DNA of 43,393 bases from Acidimicrobiales bacterium (GTDB taxonomy: Bacteria; Actinomycetota; Acidimicrobiia; Acidimicrobiales; MedAcidi-G1): the NCBI GenBank assembly GCA_030748555.1, contig JASMLT010000010.1:1-43393 (forward strand), written 5' to 3'. Position 1 is the stretch's first letter. Every line of letters starts with the position of its first letter. The notes beneath the pieces are model-generated. The model did not search any database, had not been told where the DNA came from, and saw nothing but the letters and a program-made list of their open reading frames with translations. Shown here piece after piece: positions 24,127 to 31,624 of the stretch. The position numbers and the translations under genes were made by a program.

Positions 24127-24921
24127 GTGACACTTCCAATTTTTACCCCAACAGAAGATCCAGGACCAAGTTTTTTCAGTCTGCTGCAAAAACTTGGAAT
24201 CCAACAAAATCCCTCTGAAAAAATCGCAAATAATGATTCAATCACACACGGGACAACCATTGTTGCGATTCGCTATAAAGGCGGTGTCCTTATGGCGGGA
24301 GATAGAAGGGCGACAAGCGGGCACTTAATCAGTCATCGAACCATGGAAAAAGTTTTCCCCGCGGATGCATTTTCAGGTGTGGGGATATCAGGTGCTGCGG
24401 GACCAGCTATGGAAATGGTGAGGTTGTTTCAATTGCAACTTGAACATTATGAAAAAGTTGAAGGTTCACCATTGAGTCTTGAGGGAAAGGCTAATCAGTT
24501 GAGTCTCATGCTAAAAGGCAACTTTCCTGCGGCATTGCAGGGCTTAGGAGTCATACCAATTTTCGCGGGGTATGAAGAAAAAACAACCGAAGGAAGATTA
24601 TTTCAATTTGATATAACGGGTGGGCGATATGAGGAGAAGGATTTCGTATCTACTGGATCTGGAAGTCTTCACGCTTCAACGGTCGTGAAACTACGGCATT
24701 CATCCTCTGTGGAACTCAGCGAAGCAATTGATATCGCTTTAGAAGCACTTTTAGAAGCATCTGAAGAAGATAGCGCTACTGGTGGACCTGATCTCTTAAG
24801 AGGAATTTTCCCGGTCGTAGCAAAAATCGACTCAAATGGCTTTGAACGCATATCCGATGATGAACTAGAGGGTCGCACTGAAACGATAGTTCAGAATATT
24901 TCACAAAGAGGAAACTCGTAG
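24127..24921 (+). CDS. prcB: 20S proteasome beta subunit
   Basis: The 264-residue precursor is the catalytic subunit. A 42-residue propeptide ends at THG, and autocleavage before Thr43 (TTIVAIRYKGG) exposes the nucleophile. AGDRRAT and MEKVFP supply the Asp and Lys partners. SGAAGPAMEM and the YEEKDFVSTGSGS segment are typical of actinobacterial PrcB. The GTG start is the first in frame after pup with a plausible, weak ribosome site (TAGAG). prcA follows after two bases. Confidence 0.97.
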   Translation: MTLPIFTPTEDPGPSFFSLLQKLGIQQNPSEKIANNDSITHGTTIVAIRYKGGVLMAGDRRATSGHLISHRTMEKVFPADAFSGVGISGAAGPAMEMVRLFQLQLEHYEKVEGSPLSLEGKANQLSLMLKGNFPAALQGLGVIPIFAGYEEKTTEGRLFQFDITGGRYEEKDFVSTGSGSLHASTVVKLRHSSSVELSEAIDIALEALLEASEEDSATGGPDLLRGIFPVVAKIDSNGFERISDDELEGRTETIVQNISQRGNS

Positions 24922-24923
24922 CT

Positions 24924-25601
24924 ATGACTATGCCAATGTATGTCTCACCTGAGCAACTTATGAAAGATCGCGCTGATTATGCGCGGAAAGGAATTTCGCG
25001 AGGAAGAGCCGCAGTCGCTTGCACATATTCTGAGGGAGTTTTATTGTGTGCGGAAAACCCCTCCAAAACTCTGCGAAAAGCTGGTGAGATATATGACAAA
25101 ATCGGCTTCATGGGAGTCGGAAAATACAGTGAATTTGATCAATTACGAATAGCAGGAATACGACATGCCGATCTAAAAGGTTATTCCTTCAGTCGTGATG
25201 ATGTAGATGCGCGTTGGTTGGCCAATCAATACGCGCAGATATTGGGCCAGTATTTCACTCACGAGATGAAACCACTAGAGGTCGAAATGATTGTTGCAGA
25301 AATCGGCGATTCTGCAGAAGATGATCAACTTTTTCATTTACTTTATGACGGGACGGTTATGGATACTTCTTCCTTCGTGGTGATAGGTGGAGAGGCTGAA
25401 GTTATAAGGGATCGAGTTCAGGAGAATTGGGAACCAGGTTCCTCGTTGAAAGAGAGCATTAAGTTAACTACCCGTGCATTATCCGGGCCAGAAAAAAGTT
25501 TCTCCGCAGATGAATTGGAAGTGGCTCTCCTTTCGCGCGGGAATGGTAGGAGAGCTTTTTCTCGGATAGAAGGTGAAGAGTTAAACGGGCTTCTTGCCTA
25601 A
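24924..25601 (+). CDS. prcA: 20S proteasome alpha subunit
   Basis: The 225-residue protein forms the outer rings that gate the chamber and bind the Mpa C-terminus. The N-terminus MTMPMYVSPEQLMKDRADYARKG is the PrcA gate and H0 helix. It continues with ISRGRAAVACTY, IYDKIGFMGVGKYSEF and LFHLLYDG. No catalytic Thr is present, as expected. The gene is two bases behind prcB. A 7-base-pair hairpin covers its stop codon. The C-terminus is shorter than in some relatives, ending GLLA. Confidence 0.96.
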   Translation: MTMPMYVSPEQLMKDRADYARKGISRGRAAVACTYSEGVLLCAENPSKTLRKAGEIYDKIGFMGVGKYSEFDQLRIAGIRHADLKGYSFSRDDVDARWLANQYAQILGQYFTHEMKPLEVEMIVAEIGDSAEDDQLFHLLYDGTVMDTSSFVVIGGEAEVIRDRVQENWEPGSSLKESIKLTTRALSGPEKSFSADELEVALLSRGNGRRAFSRIEGEELNGLLA

Positions 25602-25607
25602 AGCCCG
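25586..25607 (+). promoter_or_regulatory. Hairpin at the prcA/pafA junction
   Basis: CGGGCTT (25586-25592) pairs perfectly with AAGCCCG (25601-25607) around an 8-base loop, covering the prcA stop codon. No T-run follows, so it is not a standard intrinsic terminator. It may stabilise the upstream message or reduce read-through into pafA. Confidence 0.45.
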
Positions 25608-25624
25608 CTTAGTCTCACAAACAA

Positions 25625-26983
25625 ATGCAGAGACGAATATATGGGATCGAAAGCGAGTACGGAGTTACTTGTACAGTTGATGGTCAAAGACGCTTAAGCC
25701 CAGATGAAGTAGCCCGATACTTATTTAGAAGAGTTGTTTCTTGGGGTAGAAGTTCAAATGTCTTCCTGCAAAACGGAGCTCGCCTTTACTTGGATGTTGG
25801 TTCTCATCCTGAATATGCTACGCCCGAATGTGATTCCGTTCGGTCTGTAATCGCATACGAAAAAGCCGGCGAGCGAATATTAGAACAACTTTCAAAGAGT
25901 GCAGAAAATCGTTTAAACGAAGAAGGTGTTGAGGGGAAGATATACCTTTTTAAAAACAACACAGACTCTGCTGGTAATTCTTATGGGTGTCATGAGAATT
26001 ATTTAACAAATCGGCGTGATGAATCGCTTCAATACTCTGAAGTTCTAATTCCTTTCTTGATAAGTCGACAGATATATGCAGGTGCCGGAAAAATTTTACA
26101 AAGCGGAAACGGGGCTATGTATTGTTTAAGTCAAAGGGCAGAACATATTTGGGAGGGAGTTTCAAGCGCGACTACAAGGTCGCGACCGATTATTAATTCA
26201 CGAGATGAACCTCATGCTGACGCGGAGAGATTTCGGCGTCTGCACGTAATAGTGGGGGATTCAAATATGAGTGAATACGCATCCTTTTTAAAAGTTGGGG
26301 CATGTGGATTGCTTTTACGAATGTTGGAAGAGCCGAACATGATTTTTCGCGATATGACCTTAGAGAATCCAATAAGCGCGATTCGACAAATCAGCCACGA
26401 TCTTACTTGCAGAAGAAAAGTACGGTTAACTAACGGACGTGAAATGTCAGCTCTTGAAATGCAAAAGGAATTTTTAGGAAAAGCTCATCGTTTTTCTGAG
26501 ATGAGGGAATTAAACGATGAAGAGCAAGAGGTTATGAAAATGTGGGAACATTGTCTGGACCGTTTAGAGGATGATCCGCTTTCCTTATCCGCTGAATGTG
26601 ACTGGGTTGCAAAATACCATTTGGTGGAAAAGTACCGAACGCGCAATAATCTTTCGCTTGCCGATTCACGAGTAGCTCTACTTGATCTTCAATACCATGA
26701 CATCAACACACATAGAAGCTTGTTTTATCACATGGATAGAAAAGGTTTAACTAAGAGCATTTTAGATGAAGAAGAAATCAGACACTCTGTCGAGGAACCC
26801 CCTGCGACAACTCGCGCAAGACTACGAGGTGAATTTATCCGACGCGCTAAAGAGAAGAAACGGGACTACACGGTGGACTGGGTTCACCTAAAACTAAACG
26901 ACCAAGCTCAAAGAACTGTTCTATGCAAGGATCCGTTTCGCTTTGAGGACGAAAGAGTCCAAAAGCTTATTGATTCCCTATAG
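25625..26983 (+). CDS. pafA: PafA, Pup-protein ligase
   Basis: The 452-residue enzyme uses ATP to phosphorylate the Pup C-terminal Glu and join it to substrate lysines. It opens [13 protein letters not shown] (Glu9 binds Mg), has [15 protein letters not shown] with catalytic Asp57, and shares SYGCHENYL and [10 protein letters not shown] with Dop. It lacks the Dop loop. Residues Glu9 and Asp57 fall at the same positions as in the mycobacterial ligase. It lies 23 bases after prcA, giving one compact locus for tag, ligase, depupylase, unfoldase and protease. Confidence 0.97.
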   Translation: MQRRIYGIESEYGVTCTVDGQRRLSPDEVARYLFRRVVSWGRSSNVFLQNGARLYLDVGSHPEYATPECDSVRSVIAYEKAGERILEQLSKSAENRLNEEGVEGKIYLFKNNTDSAGNSYGCHENYLTNRRDESLQYSEVLIPFLISRQIYAGAGKILQSGNGAMYCLSQRAEHIWEGVSSATTRSRPIINSRDEPHADAERFRRLHVIVGDSNMSEYASFLKVGACGLLLRMLEEPNMIFRDMTLENPISAIRQISHDLTCRRKVRLTNGREMSALEMQKEFLGKAHRFSEMRELNDEEQEVMKMWEHCLDRLEDDPLSLSAECDWVAKYHLVEKYRTRNNLSLADSRVALLDLQYHDINTHRSLFYHMDRKGLTKSILDEEEIRHSVEEPPATTRARLRGEFIRRAKEKKRDYTVDWVHLKLNDQAQRTVLCKDPFRFEDERVQKLIDSL

Positions 26984-26996
26984 GACCGTAACGGTC
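26984..26996. promoter_or_regulatory. Perfect palindrome at the pafA/pafB junction
   Basis: GACCGT-A-ACGGTC (26984-26996) starts directly after the pafA stop codon (26981-26983) and ends 12 bases before the pafB GTG. It could be an operator for the PafBC regulators or another dimer, or a small RNA hairpin. It does not match the reported PafBC promoter motif. Confidence 0.4.
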
Positions 26997-27008
26997 TAAC
27001 ATGTTTCA

Positions 27009-27914
27009 GTGAAGAAAATCGAAAGACTATTAAATCTAATTTCTGCTCTATTAGCGACAGAAAGGCCACTGAGCAGACATCAGATACGCGAGAAGATACC
27101 GGGAGCGTATGCAGAAAACGATGAGTCTTTCAGGCGAACTTTTGAACGTGACAAAGACGAATTGAGAGCTCTAGGCCTCCCTATTTCTATGGAAGAAGTT
27201 CCAGGCACTGATCCACCTTTAAAAGGTTACCTAATACGACGAAGCGACTATGAAGCGAATCACCCAGTATTAGATGCTGAAGAGATAGCAGCGTTACATT
27301 TGGCGTCAAATTTAATTCATTTACAAGGCGATGATATTGATTCACCCTTTCACAAAATGGGAGGTGTCTTGCGGGATAAAGCACCTGCAATGGGTGAAAT
27401 ACCAAGAGAAAAACTTATCGATACTTGCATGCACGCCCTAATTGAACGTCTAGCCATCTTGTTTAGTTATAAGAATGACAAACGCGAAGTTAATCCAATC
27501 CGACTAGTTTTTTCAGGTAGCAACTGGTATTTAATCGCTTATGACAAAGACCGTCAAGCTATTAGACATTTTCGGTTAGACCGTATTGAAGGACAAATTG
27601 AATTAACCAATGAAAAATTCGAAACGCATCCAGAAGCTTCAGAAATAACACAAGAGCCACCTTGGCGATTCGGGGAGGAAGAAAAATCAGTTGAACTGAA
27701 AATCGATAAAAGCCATGCGGCATGGGCTTTGGAAACGGTAGGTGAGAGAGCTGTTTACGACGAATTGTCTGACGGATCTATAATCCTGCATGAAGTAGTG
27801 CGTGACTGGAAAATTTTTCGCTCTTTCATATTATCCTTTCTCGGCTCAGCTGAAGTAATGAAACCCCCTGAATCTCGCAAAGCGATAACCGATTGGCTGG
27901 AGTCGATGCAATGA
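27009..27914 (+). CDS. pafB: PafB, WYL-domain transcriptional regulator
   Basis: The 301-residue protein has an N-terminal winged-helix segment (about 1-60: IERLLNLISALLATERPLSRHQIRE) and a WYL domain centred on NWYLIAYDKDRQAIRHFRLDRIEG. PafB and PafC together activate the LexA-independent DNA damage regulon in mycobacteria. The gene uses a GTG start and overlaps pafC by ATGA at its end. It need not act in pupylation itself, although the genes travel together. Regulation by the palindrome just upstream is possible. Confidence 0.94.
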   Translation: MKKIERLLNLISALLATERPLSRHQIREKIPGAYAENDESFRRTFERDKDELRALGLPISMEEVPGTDPPLKGYLIRRSDYEANHPVLDAEEIAALHLASNLIHLQGDDIDSPFHKMGGVLRDKAPAMGEIPREKLIDTCMHALIERLAILFSYKNDKREVNPIRLVFSGSNWYLIAYDKDRQAIRHFRLDRIEGQIELTNEKFETHPEASEITQEPPWRFGEEEKSVELKIDKSHAAWALETVGERAVYDELSDGSIILHEVVRDWKIFRSFILSFLGSAEVMKPPESRKAITDWLESMQ

Positions 27915-28876
27915 GCAAGATGACTTCATTGGAAAGAATCAAACGCTTATTGTCAGTAATACCTTGGATTGAAAGTCAAAAAGGTCCTTACATAGAAGAA
28001 GTGGCGTCAAGGTTCGATTACCCACAGAAAGAGTTGATTGAAGATCTTGAAAATGTAGTTTTTTTTGTTGGTGTTTACCCATTTACACCAGACTGTTTGA
28101 TTGAAGTCTTCATCACTGAAGAAAGAGTATGGGTTCGTTACGCAGATTGGTTCAGACAGCCAATGAAATTAAATAAAAAAGAGTTGACATCATTACGTGC
28201 AGCTGGGGAATCTCTTATTGAATTTAGCGAGTCACTAACAGGTGGCATAGAAGAAGAGTTGGGACCTTTAGAGAGAGCTGTAACGAAATTGTCAACTTTC
28301 GAAGATGGAATGGAAAATATTGTAGAAATAAAGTTGGCAACACCGACAAAACACCTCCTTGGGGTGCGGAACTCCATTCAGGACAAAACTGTTATCCAAA
28401 TTGAATATTTAGTCGGCTCTCGAAATGAGCTTTCTACACGCAAAATAGAACCTGAAAAAATCTTCACCATAGGGGGCAACTGGTACGTTGATGCCTATTG
28501 TAAAAACTCATCTGCAAAGAAGACTTTTCGCGTAGACAGGATCAAAGATTTCAAAACCCTAGATGAGATGAGGGAAACACATTCAGGTGGCGATTCACCC
28601 AGTAAAGACTTCTTTGATTTAGCTGAATTTCCAAATGCGATCATTGAAATCCCAGTTCGAGACAAACCACTTATTGATGGTTTCCCGAATATAGAAGTTG
28701 AAGAAATTCCAGGTGAAAAAGTGAGACTAGTATGCCCGGTTGCGTCGGAAGCGTGGTTTAAACATTTATTGGTGGTTTTGGGAGAAAATGCTGAAATTCA
28801 AAAAGTTCCGGAAGGGATAGACGGAAACATTCGGTCAGAAGCGGCTAACGAAATATTAAAAAGATATAACGCATAA
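27911..28876 (+). CDS. pafC: PafC, WYL-domain transcriptional regulator
   Basis: The 321-residue protein is a PafB paralogue with an N-terminal helix-turn-helix region (SLERIKRLLSVIPWIES, then EEVASRFDYPQKELIEDLENV) and a WYL-type domain at GGNWYVDAYCKNSSAKKTFRVDRIKD. The WYL motif reads WYV here. ATG 27911 overlaps the pafB stop as ATGA, so the two subunits are coupled as expected for a heterodimer. An in-frame TTG at 27893 is less likely. lepB follows after 39 bases. Confidence 0.93.
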   Translation: MSKMTSLERIKRLLSVIPWIESQKGPYIEEVASRFDYPQKELIEDLENVVFFVGVYPFTPDCLIEVFITEERVWVRYADWFRQPMKLNKKELTSLRAAGESLIEFSESLTGGIEEELGPLERAVTKLSTFEDGMENIVEIKLATPTKHLLGVRNSIQDKTVIQIEYLVGSRNELSTRKIEPEKIFTIGGNWYVDAYCKNSSAKKTFRVDRIKDFKTLDEMRETHSGGDSPSKDFFDLAEFPNAIIEIPVRDKPLIDGFPNIEVEEIPGEKVRLVCPVASEAWFKHLLVVLGENAEIQKVPEGIDGNIRSEAANEILKRYNA

Positions 28877-28915
28877 CGGCCACACCTGCTTTGTGAACGC
28901 GACTAAGTTATCCAT

Positions 28916-29797
28916 GTGGACGGTGAAAATAATAACGAAGAATCGAATAAAAGTTTCGCTGAAACTGAAAAGTGGGCAGAAGAAATTTTGGAGCGTGCTA
29001 GAAACCGGTCCGAAGAAACTTTCGAAATGGAAGACTTTCTTATTAATGAAAATTCACCACCAGAAGACAAAAATCTTGGTGAAATCCTCGTAGAAGAAAT
29101 TCAAGAACACGAAGAGGACTCTTTCCGTGGATCAATCGTGACTCTAGAAGACATTGAAGGCAAGCAAGCAGTGACTCCATTGCCGCGTGAGAAGGGTTCA
29201 AAAATTTCTAAGAATGACGATTTTTTCCCCTCAGTAGTTAAGAGAACTAGAAACTCAGTAGTGGAGTGGGCGGTAGTTTTAGTAGGAGCGGTCGGTCTAG
29301 CTTTATTAATAAAAGCTTTCCTTTTTCAGGCGTACTATATCCCATCACCGTCCATGAACCCCACACTCCTTGAGGGTGATCGAATATTGGTAAATAAGCT
29401 GAGTTACAATCTTCACTCCGTTAATAGAGGGGACTTGGTGGTCTTCTCGGCACAGGAAGAAAACGGAGGGGAAGACGATTTGATAAAGCGCGTAATCGGA
29501 TTGCCTGGAGAATTTGTAACCGTCGGAGATGGAAAAATAGAAATCAATGGTGGTTTGCTACTCGAACCCTACCTCCCCTTGCAGATTGAAATCAATCCAT
29601 TTGCTACACCCATTAATTGTGTGAATCGGCCAGAAGAAATTTCCGGTTGCAGAGTTCCTGGAGATCATGTTTTTGTAATGGGTGACAATAGAAGCAACTC
29701 GCGCGACAGTAGATTTTTCGGACCAGTTCCTATAGAAGATATTGAAGGAAGAGCATTTATCCGTATTTGGCCCCTTGGCGATATGAAGAGGCTTTAA
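28916..29797 (+). CDS. lepB: Signal peptidase I with long acidic N-terminal extension
   Basis: The 293-residue membrane protease removes signal peptides. It has one membrane helix (about 115-137), the nucleophile Ser146 in PSPSMNPTL, the general base Lys191 in IKRVIGLPGE, and the C-terminal GDNRSNSRDSRFFGPV motif. About 110 residues precede the membrane helix and are highly acidic and Asn/Glu-rich, unlike most bacterial LepB proteins. The GTG start at 28916 is the longest reasonable; an overlapping ATG at 28914 is in a different frame. Its place between pafC and tatBC groups protein export and quality control. Confidence 0.92.
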   Translation: MDGENNNEESNKSFAETEKWAEEILERARNRSEETFEMEDFLINENSPPEDKNLGEILVEEIQEHEEDSFRGSIVTLEDIEGKQAVTPLPREKGSKISKNDDFFPSVVKRTRNSVVEWAVVLVGAVGLALLIKAFLFQAYYIPSPSMNPTLLEGDRILVNKLSYNLHSVNRGDLVVFSAQEENGGEDDLIKRVIGLPGEFVTVGDGKIEINGGLLLEPYLPLQIEINPFATPINCVNRPEEISGCRVPGDHVFVMGDNRSNSRDSRFFGPVPIEDIEGRAFIRIWPLGDMKRL

Positions 29798-29800
29798 TCT

Positions 29801-30571
29801 CTATTTTTCATACTCTCCTAAGTTTTTATACCTCTCCCAAGCGCTAGTCATTCTTTTCACATGGTCGCTGAAGACTCCGTCGATTCCGATACTGAAAAGC
29901 CAGTGAATTTGCCTCTCTTCCTGAGCGTCCCAAGCGAAACTTCTAATTTTAAATCGATGACATAGTGACACAAGCGCTTCATTCCATTCAGAAAAATGCA
30001 TGTTAAAAGCGTCGACGCCAATCTGACTTAGAGTAGCGATCCTTCTTTCAGGTCCTTCTTTCAGGTGTTCAATTGTTGTTGAATTTACAAGCCTCACTGT
30101 CGAATCCAAATTACGCCATAACGACAGCTTTTCGAGGCTTGGATGACACAGCCATAGGTTTTCGAGCGGGAACGAAAATTCTTTTGAAACCTCTAGAACC
30201 TTTTTTACTGCTCTCGGGTTTTTTATATCGATAGAAAAATCGTATTCCCCGACAATTTTTGAAAAGAAAGACTGCAGCGATGGGATGCTGGACGGAAGAG
30301 AATCTAGTTCGCACCTGTTGATTGCTTTACGCTTGAAAAGTGAGCCAAAGTGATGATCGTGATGGAGGACAACGTGGCCGCATTTGGTGACCTGCACATC
30401 ACTTTCCAGTCCATTAGATCCATTCGAAAGAGCTTTCTTAAATGCCTCGATCGTATTTTCGGGAGCATCAGCCTTTCCGCCCCGATGAGCGAAAAGAAAT
30501 GGAGTTGGTTCGATTCTATTTAATGCCTCCATACAGTAAGCATGCCTTAAAGGGTCATCTATGTCATCCAT
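29801..30571 (-). CDS. Glycerophosphodiester phosphodiesterase, second copy
   Basis: The 256-residue protein has the GDPD motifs FAHRGGKADAPENT, GLESDVQ (Glu and Asp metal ligands) and VLHHDHHFG, followed by a TIM-barrel-length region with VDAFNMHFSEW and IDGVFSDH. It yields glycerol 3-phosphate. I choose ATG 30569-30571, with AAGG 6 bases upstream; the longer frame from 30595 would leave three bases to divergent tatB. No signal peptide is seen. It interrupts the plus-strand run between lepB and tatB. It is a paralogue of the gene cut by the window start. Confidence 0.9.
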   Translation of the reverse strand: MDDIDDPLRHAYCMEALNRIEPTPFLFAHRGGKADAPENTIEAFKKALSNGSNGLESDVQVTKCGHVVLHHDHHFGSLFKRKAINRCELDSLPSSIPSLQSFFSKIVGEYDFSIDIKNPRAVKKVLEVSKEFSFPLENLWLCHPSLEKLSLWRNLDSTVRLVNSTTIEHLKEGPERRIATLSQIGVDAFNMHFSEWNEALVSLCHRFKIRSFAWDAQEERQIHWLFSIGIDGVFSDHVKRMTSAWERYKNLGEYEK

Positions 30572-30598
30572 TTGAACCTTATTATGTAGGATCACAAT

Positions 30599-30856
30599 AT
30601 GGGAAATATCGGTAGCGGAGAAGTTCTAGTTATTCTGGTGCTTGGCCTCTTAGTGCTTGGCCCTGAACGACTTCCAGAATTTGCTAGAAAAATTGGAAAT
30701 TTTTTAAAAGAAGCAAAAAGAATGAGTAGAAGTTTTCAAGAGGAACTTCGGAGCGCTGTAGAGGATCCTGATATTGAAATAAAAGCGAGAGCTGAAGGTG
30801 CTTTATTGTCTCAAGAGACACCGAATAACCACGATTCAGAGAACCAGAGCACCTAA
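30599..30856 (+). CDS. tatB: Twin-arginine translocase TatA/TatB-type subunit
   Basis: The 85-residue protein has a short N-terminal membrane helix (about 7-22, EVLVILVLGLLVLG) with the hinge GPERLPEFARK, then an amphipathic helix and an acidic tail. The Glu early in the helix (GSGEVL) and the LGPERLP hinge resemble TatB more than TatA. No separate TatA gene is in the window. tatC starts immediately after its stop with GTG. The same order after pafBC (tatA, tatC, helicase) is known in mycobacteria. Confidence 0.9.
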   Translation: MGNIGSGEVLVILVLGLLVLGPERLPEFARKIGNFLKEAKRMSRSFQEELRSAVEDPDIEIKARAEGALLSQETPNNHDSENQST

Positions 30857-31624
30857 GTGGCAACTGTAGAAAAAGATCGAATGCCTTTACTGGGTCACCT
30901 GCAAGAGTTGAGGAAGAGGTTGCTGATTTCTTTTCTTTCGGTTTGCGTGGGAGGGATAGCATGCTGGTTCTTGTACGACATGATTCTCGAGTTGTTATTA
31001 GAGCCGTATTGTCAAATACGAGACGATTCAAATCCTGAGCGTATTTTCGGAAGTGGTTGTGAGTTATTAGTGACTGACCCCCTAGAACCATTTGGGGTAA
31101 GATTGACAGTTGCAGGATACGGAGGGGTCATTCTTTCAATTCCTATGCTGCTTTGGCAAGCATGGCGTTTTATTGCACCAGGTCTACTCTCAAAAGAGAA
31201 AAAATGGGCGATACCTTTTGTGCTCTCAGGTCTACTTTTGTTCGTTATGGGTTCATTTCTCGCTTATTGGAGCATCCCACGGGCTTTGGATTTTTTAGTA
31301 GAAATCGGAGGACCTGATCTCGTCAGTGTATTTTCACCTGCTAAGTACATCGGTTTCGTTATAAAGATGGTTGTCGCTTTTGGTATTGGATTTGAATTTC
31401 CGTTATTTTTGATATTTTTACAGTTGCTCGGTGTGTTGACACCGGCTGCTTTACGAAAGAGTCGTAGATATGCAATTGTGGGAATCGTTGCACTGGTTGC
31501 TGTTTTAACCCCGAGCGGAGACCCTTTTACACTATTAATACTTTCTCTTCCCATGTTGCTATTTTATGAGATAGCAATACTTGTAGGTTCTTTACGGAAT
31601 CGCAGAACGTTGACAAAGGCGTGA
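30857..31624 (+). CDS. tatC: Sec-independent protein translocase TatC
   Basis: The 255-residue protein begins MPLLGHLQELRKRLLISF after a short leader, the TatC signature, and has six hydrophobic helices. The first outer loop is long and contains two cysteines (YCQIRDD, GSGCELLV). DPLEPFGVRLTV and the FEFPLFLIFLQLLGV segment are typical. It forms the receptor for folded proteins with RR signals. It uses GTG directly after tatB and overlaps helY by GTGA (31621-31624). Confidence 0.95.
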   Translation: MATVEKDRMPLLGHLQELRKRLLISFLSVCVGGIACWFLYDMILELLLEPYCQIRDDSNPERIFGSGCELLVTDPLEPFGVRLTVAGYGGVILSIPMLLWQAWRFIAPGLLSKEKKWAIPFVLSGLLLFVMGSFLAYWSIPRALDFLVEIGGPDLVSVFSPAKYIGFVIKMVVAFGIGFEFPLFLIFLQLLGVLTPAALRKSRRYAIVGIVALVAVLTPSGDPFTLLILSLPMLLFYEIAILVGSLRNRRTLTKA

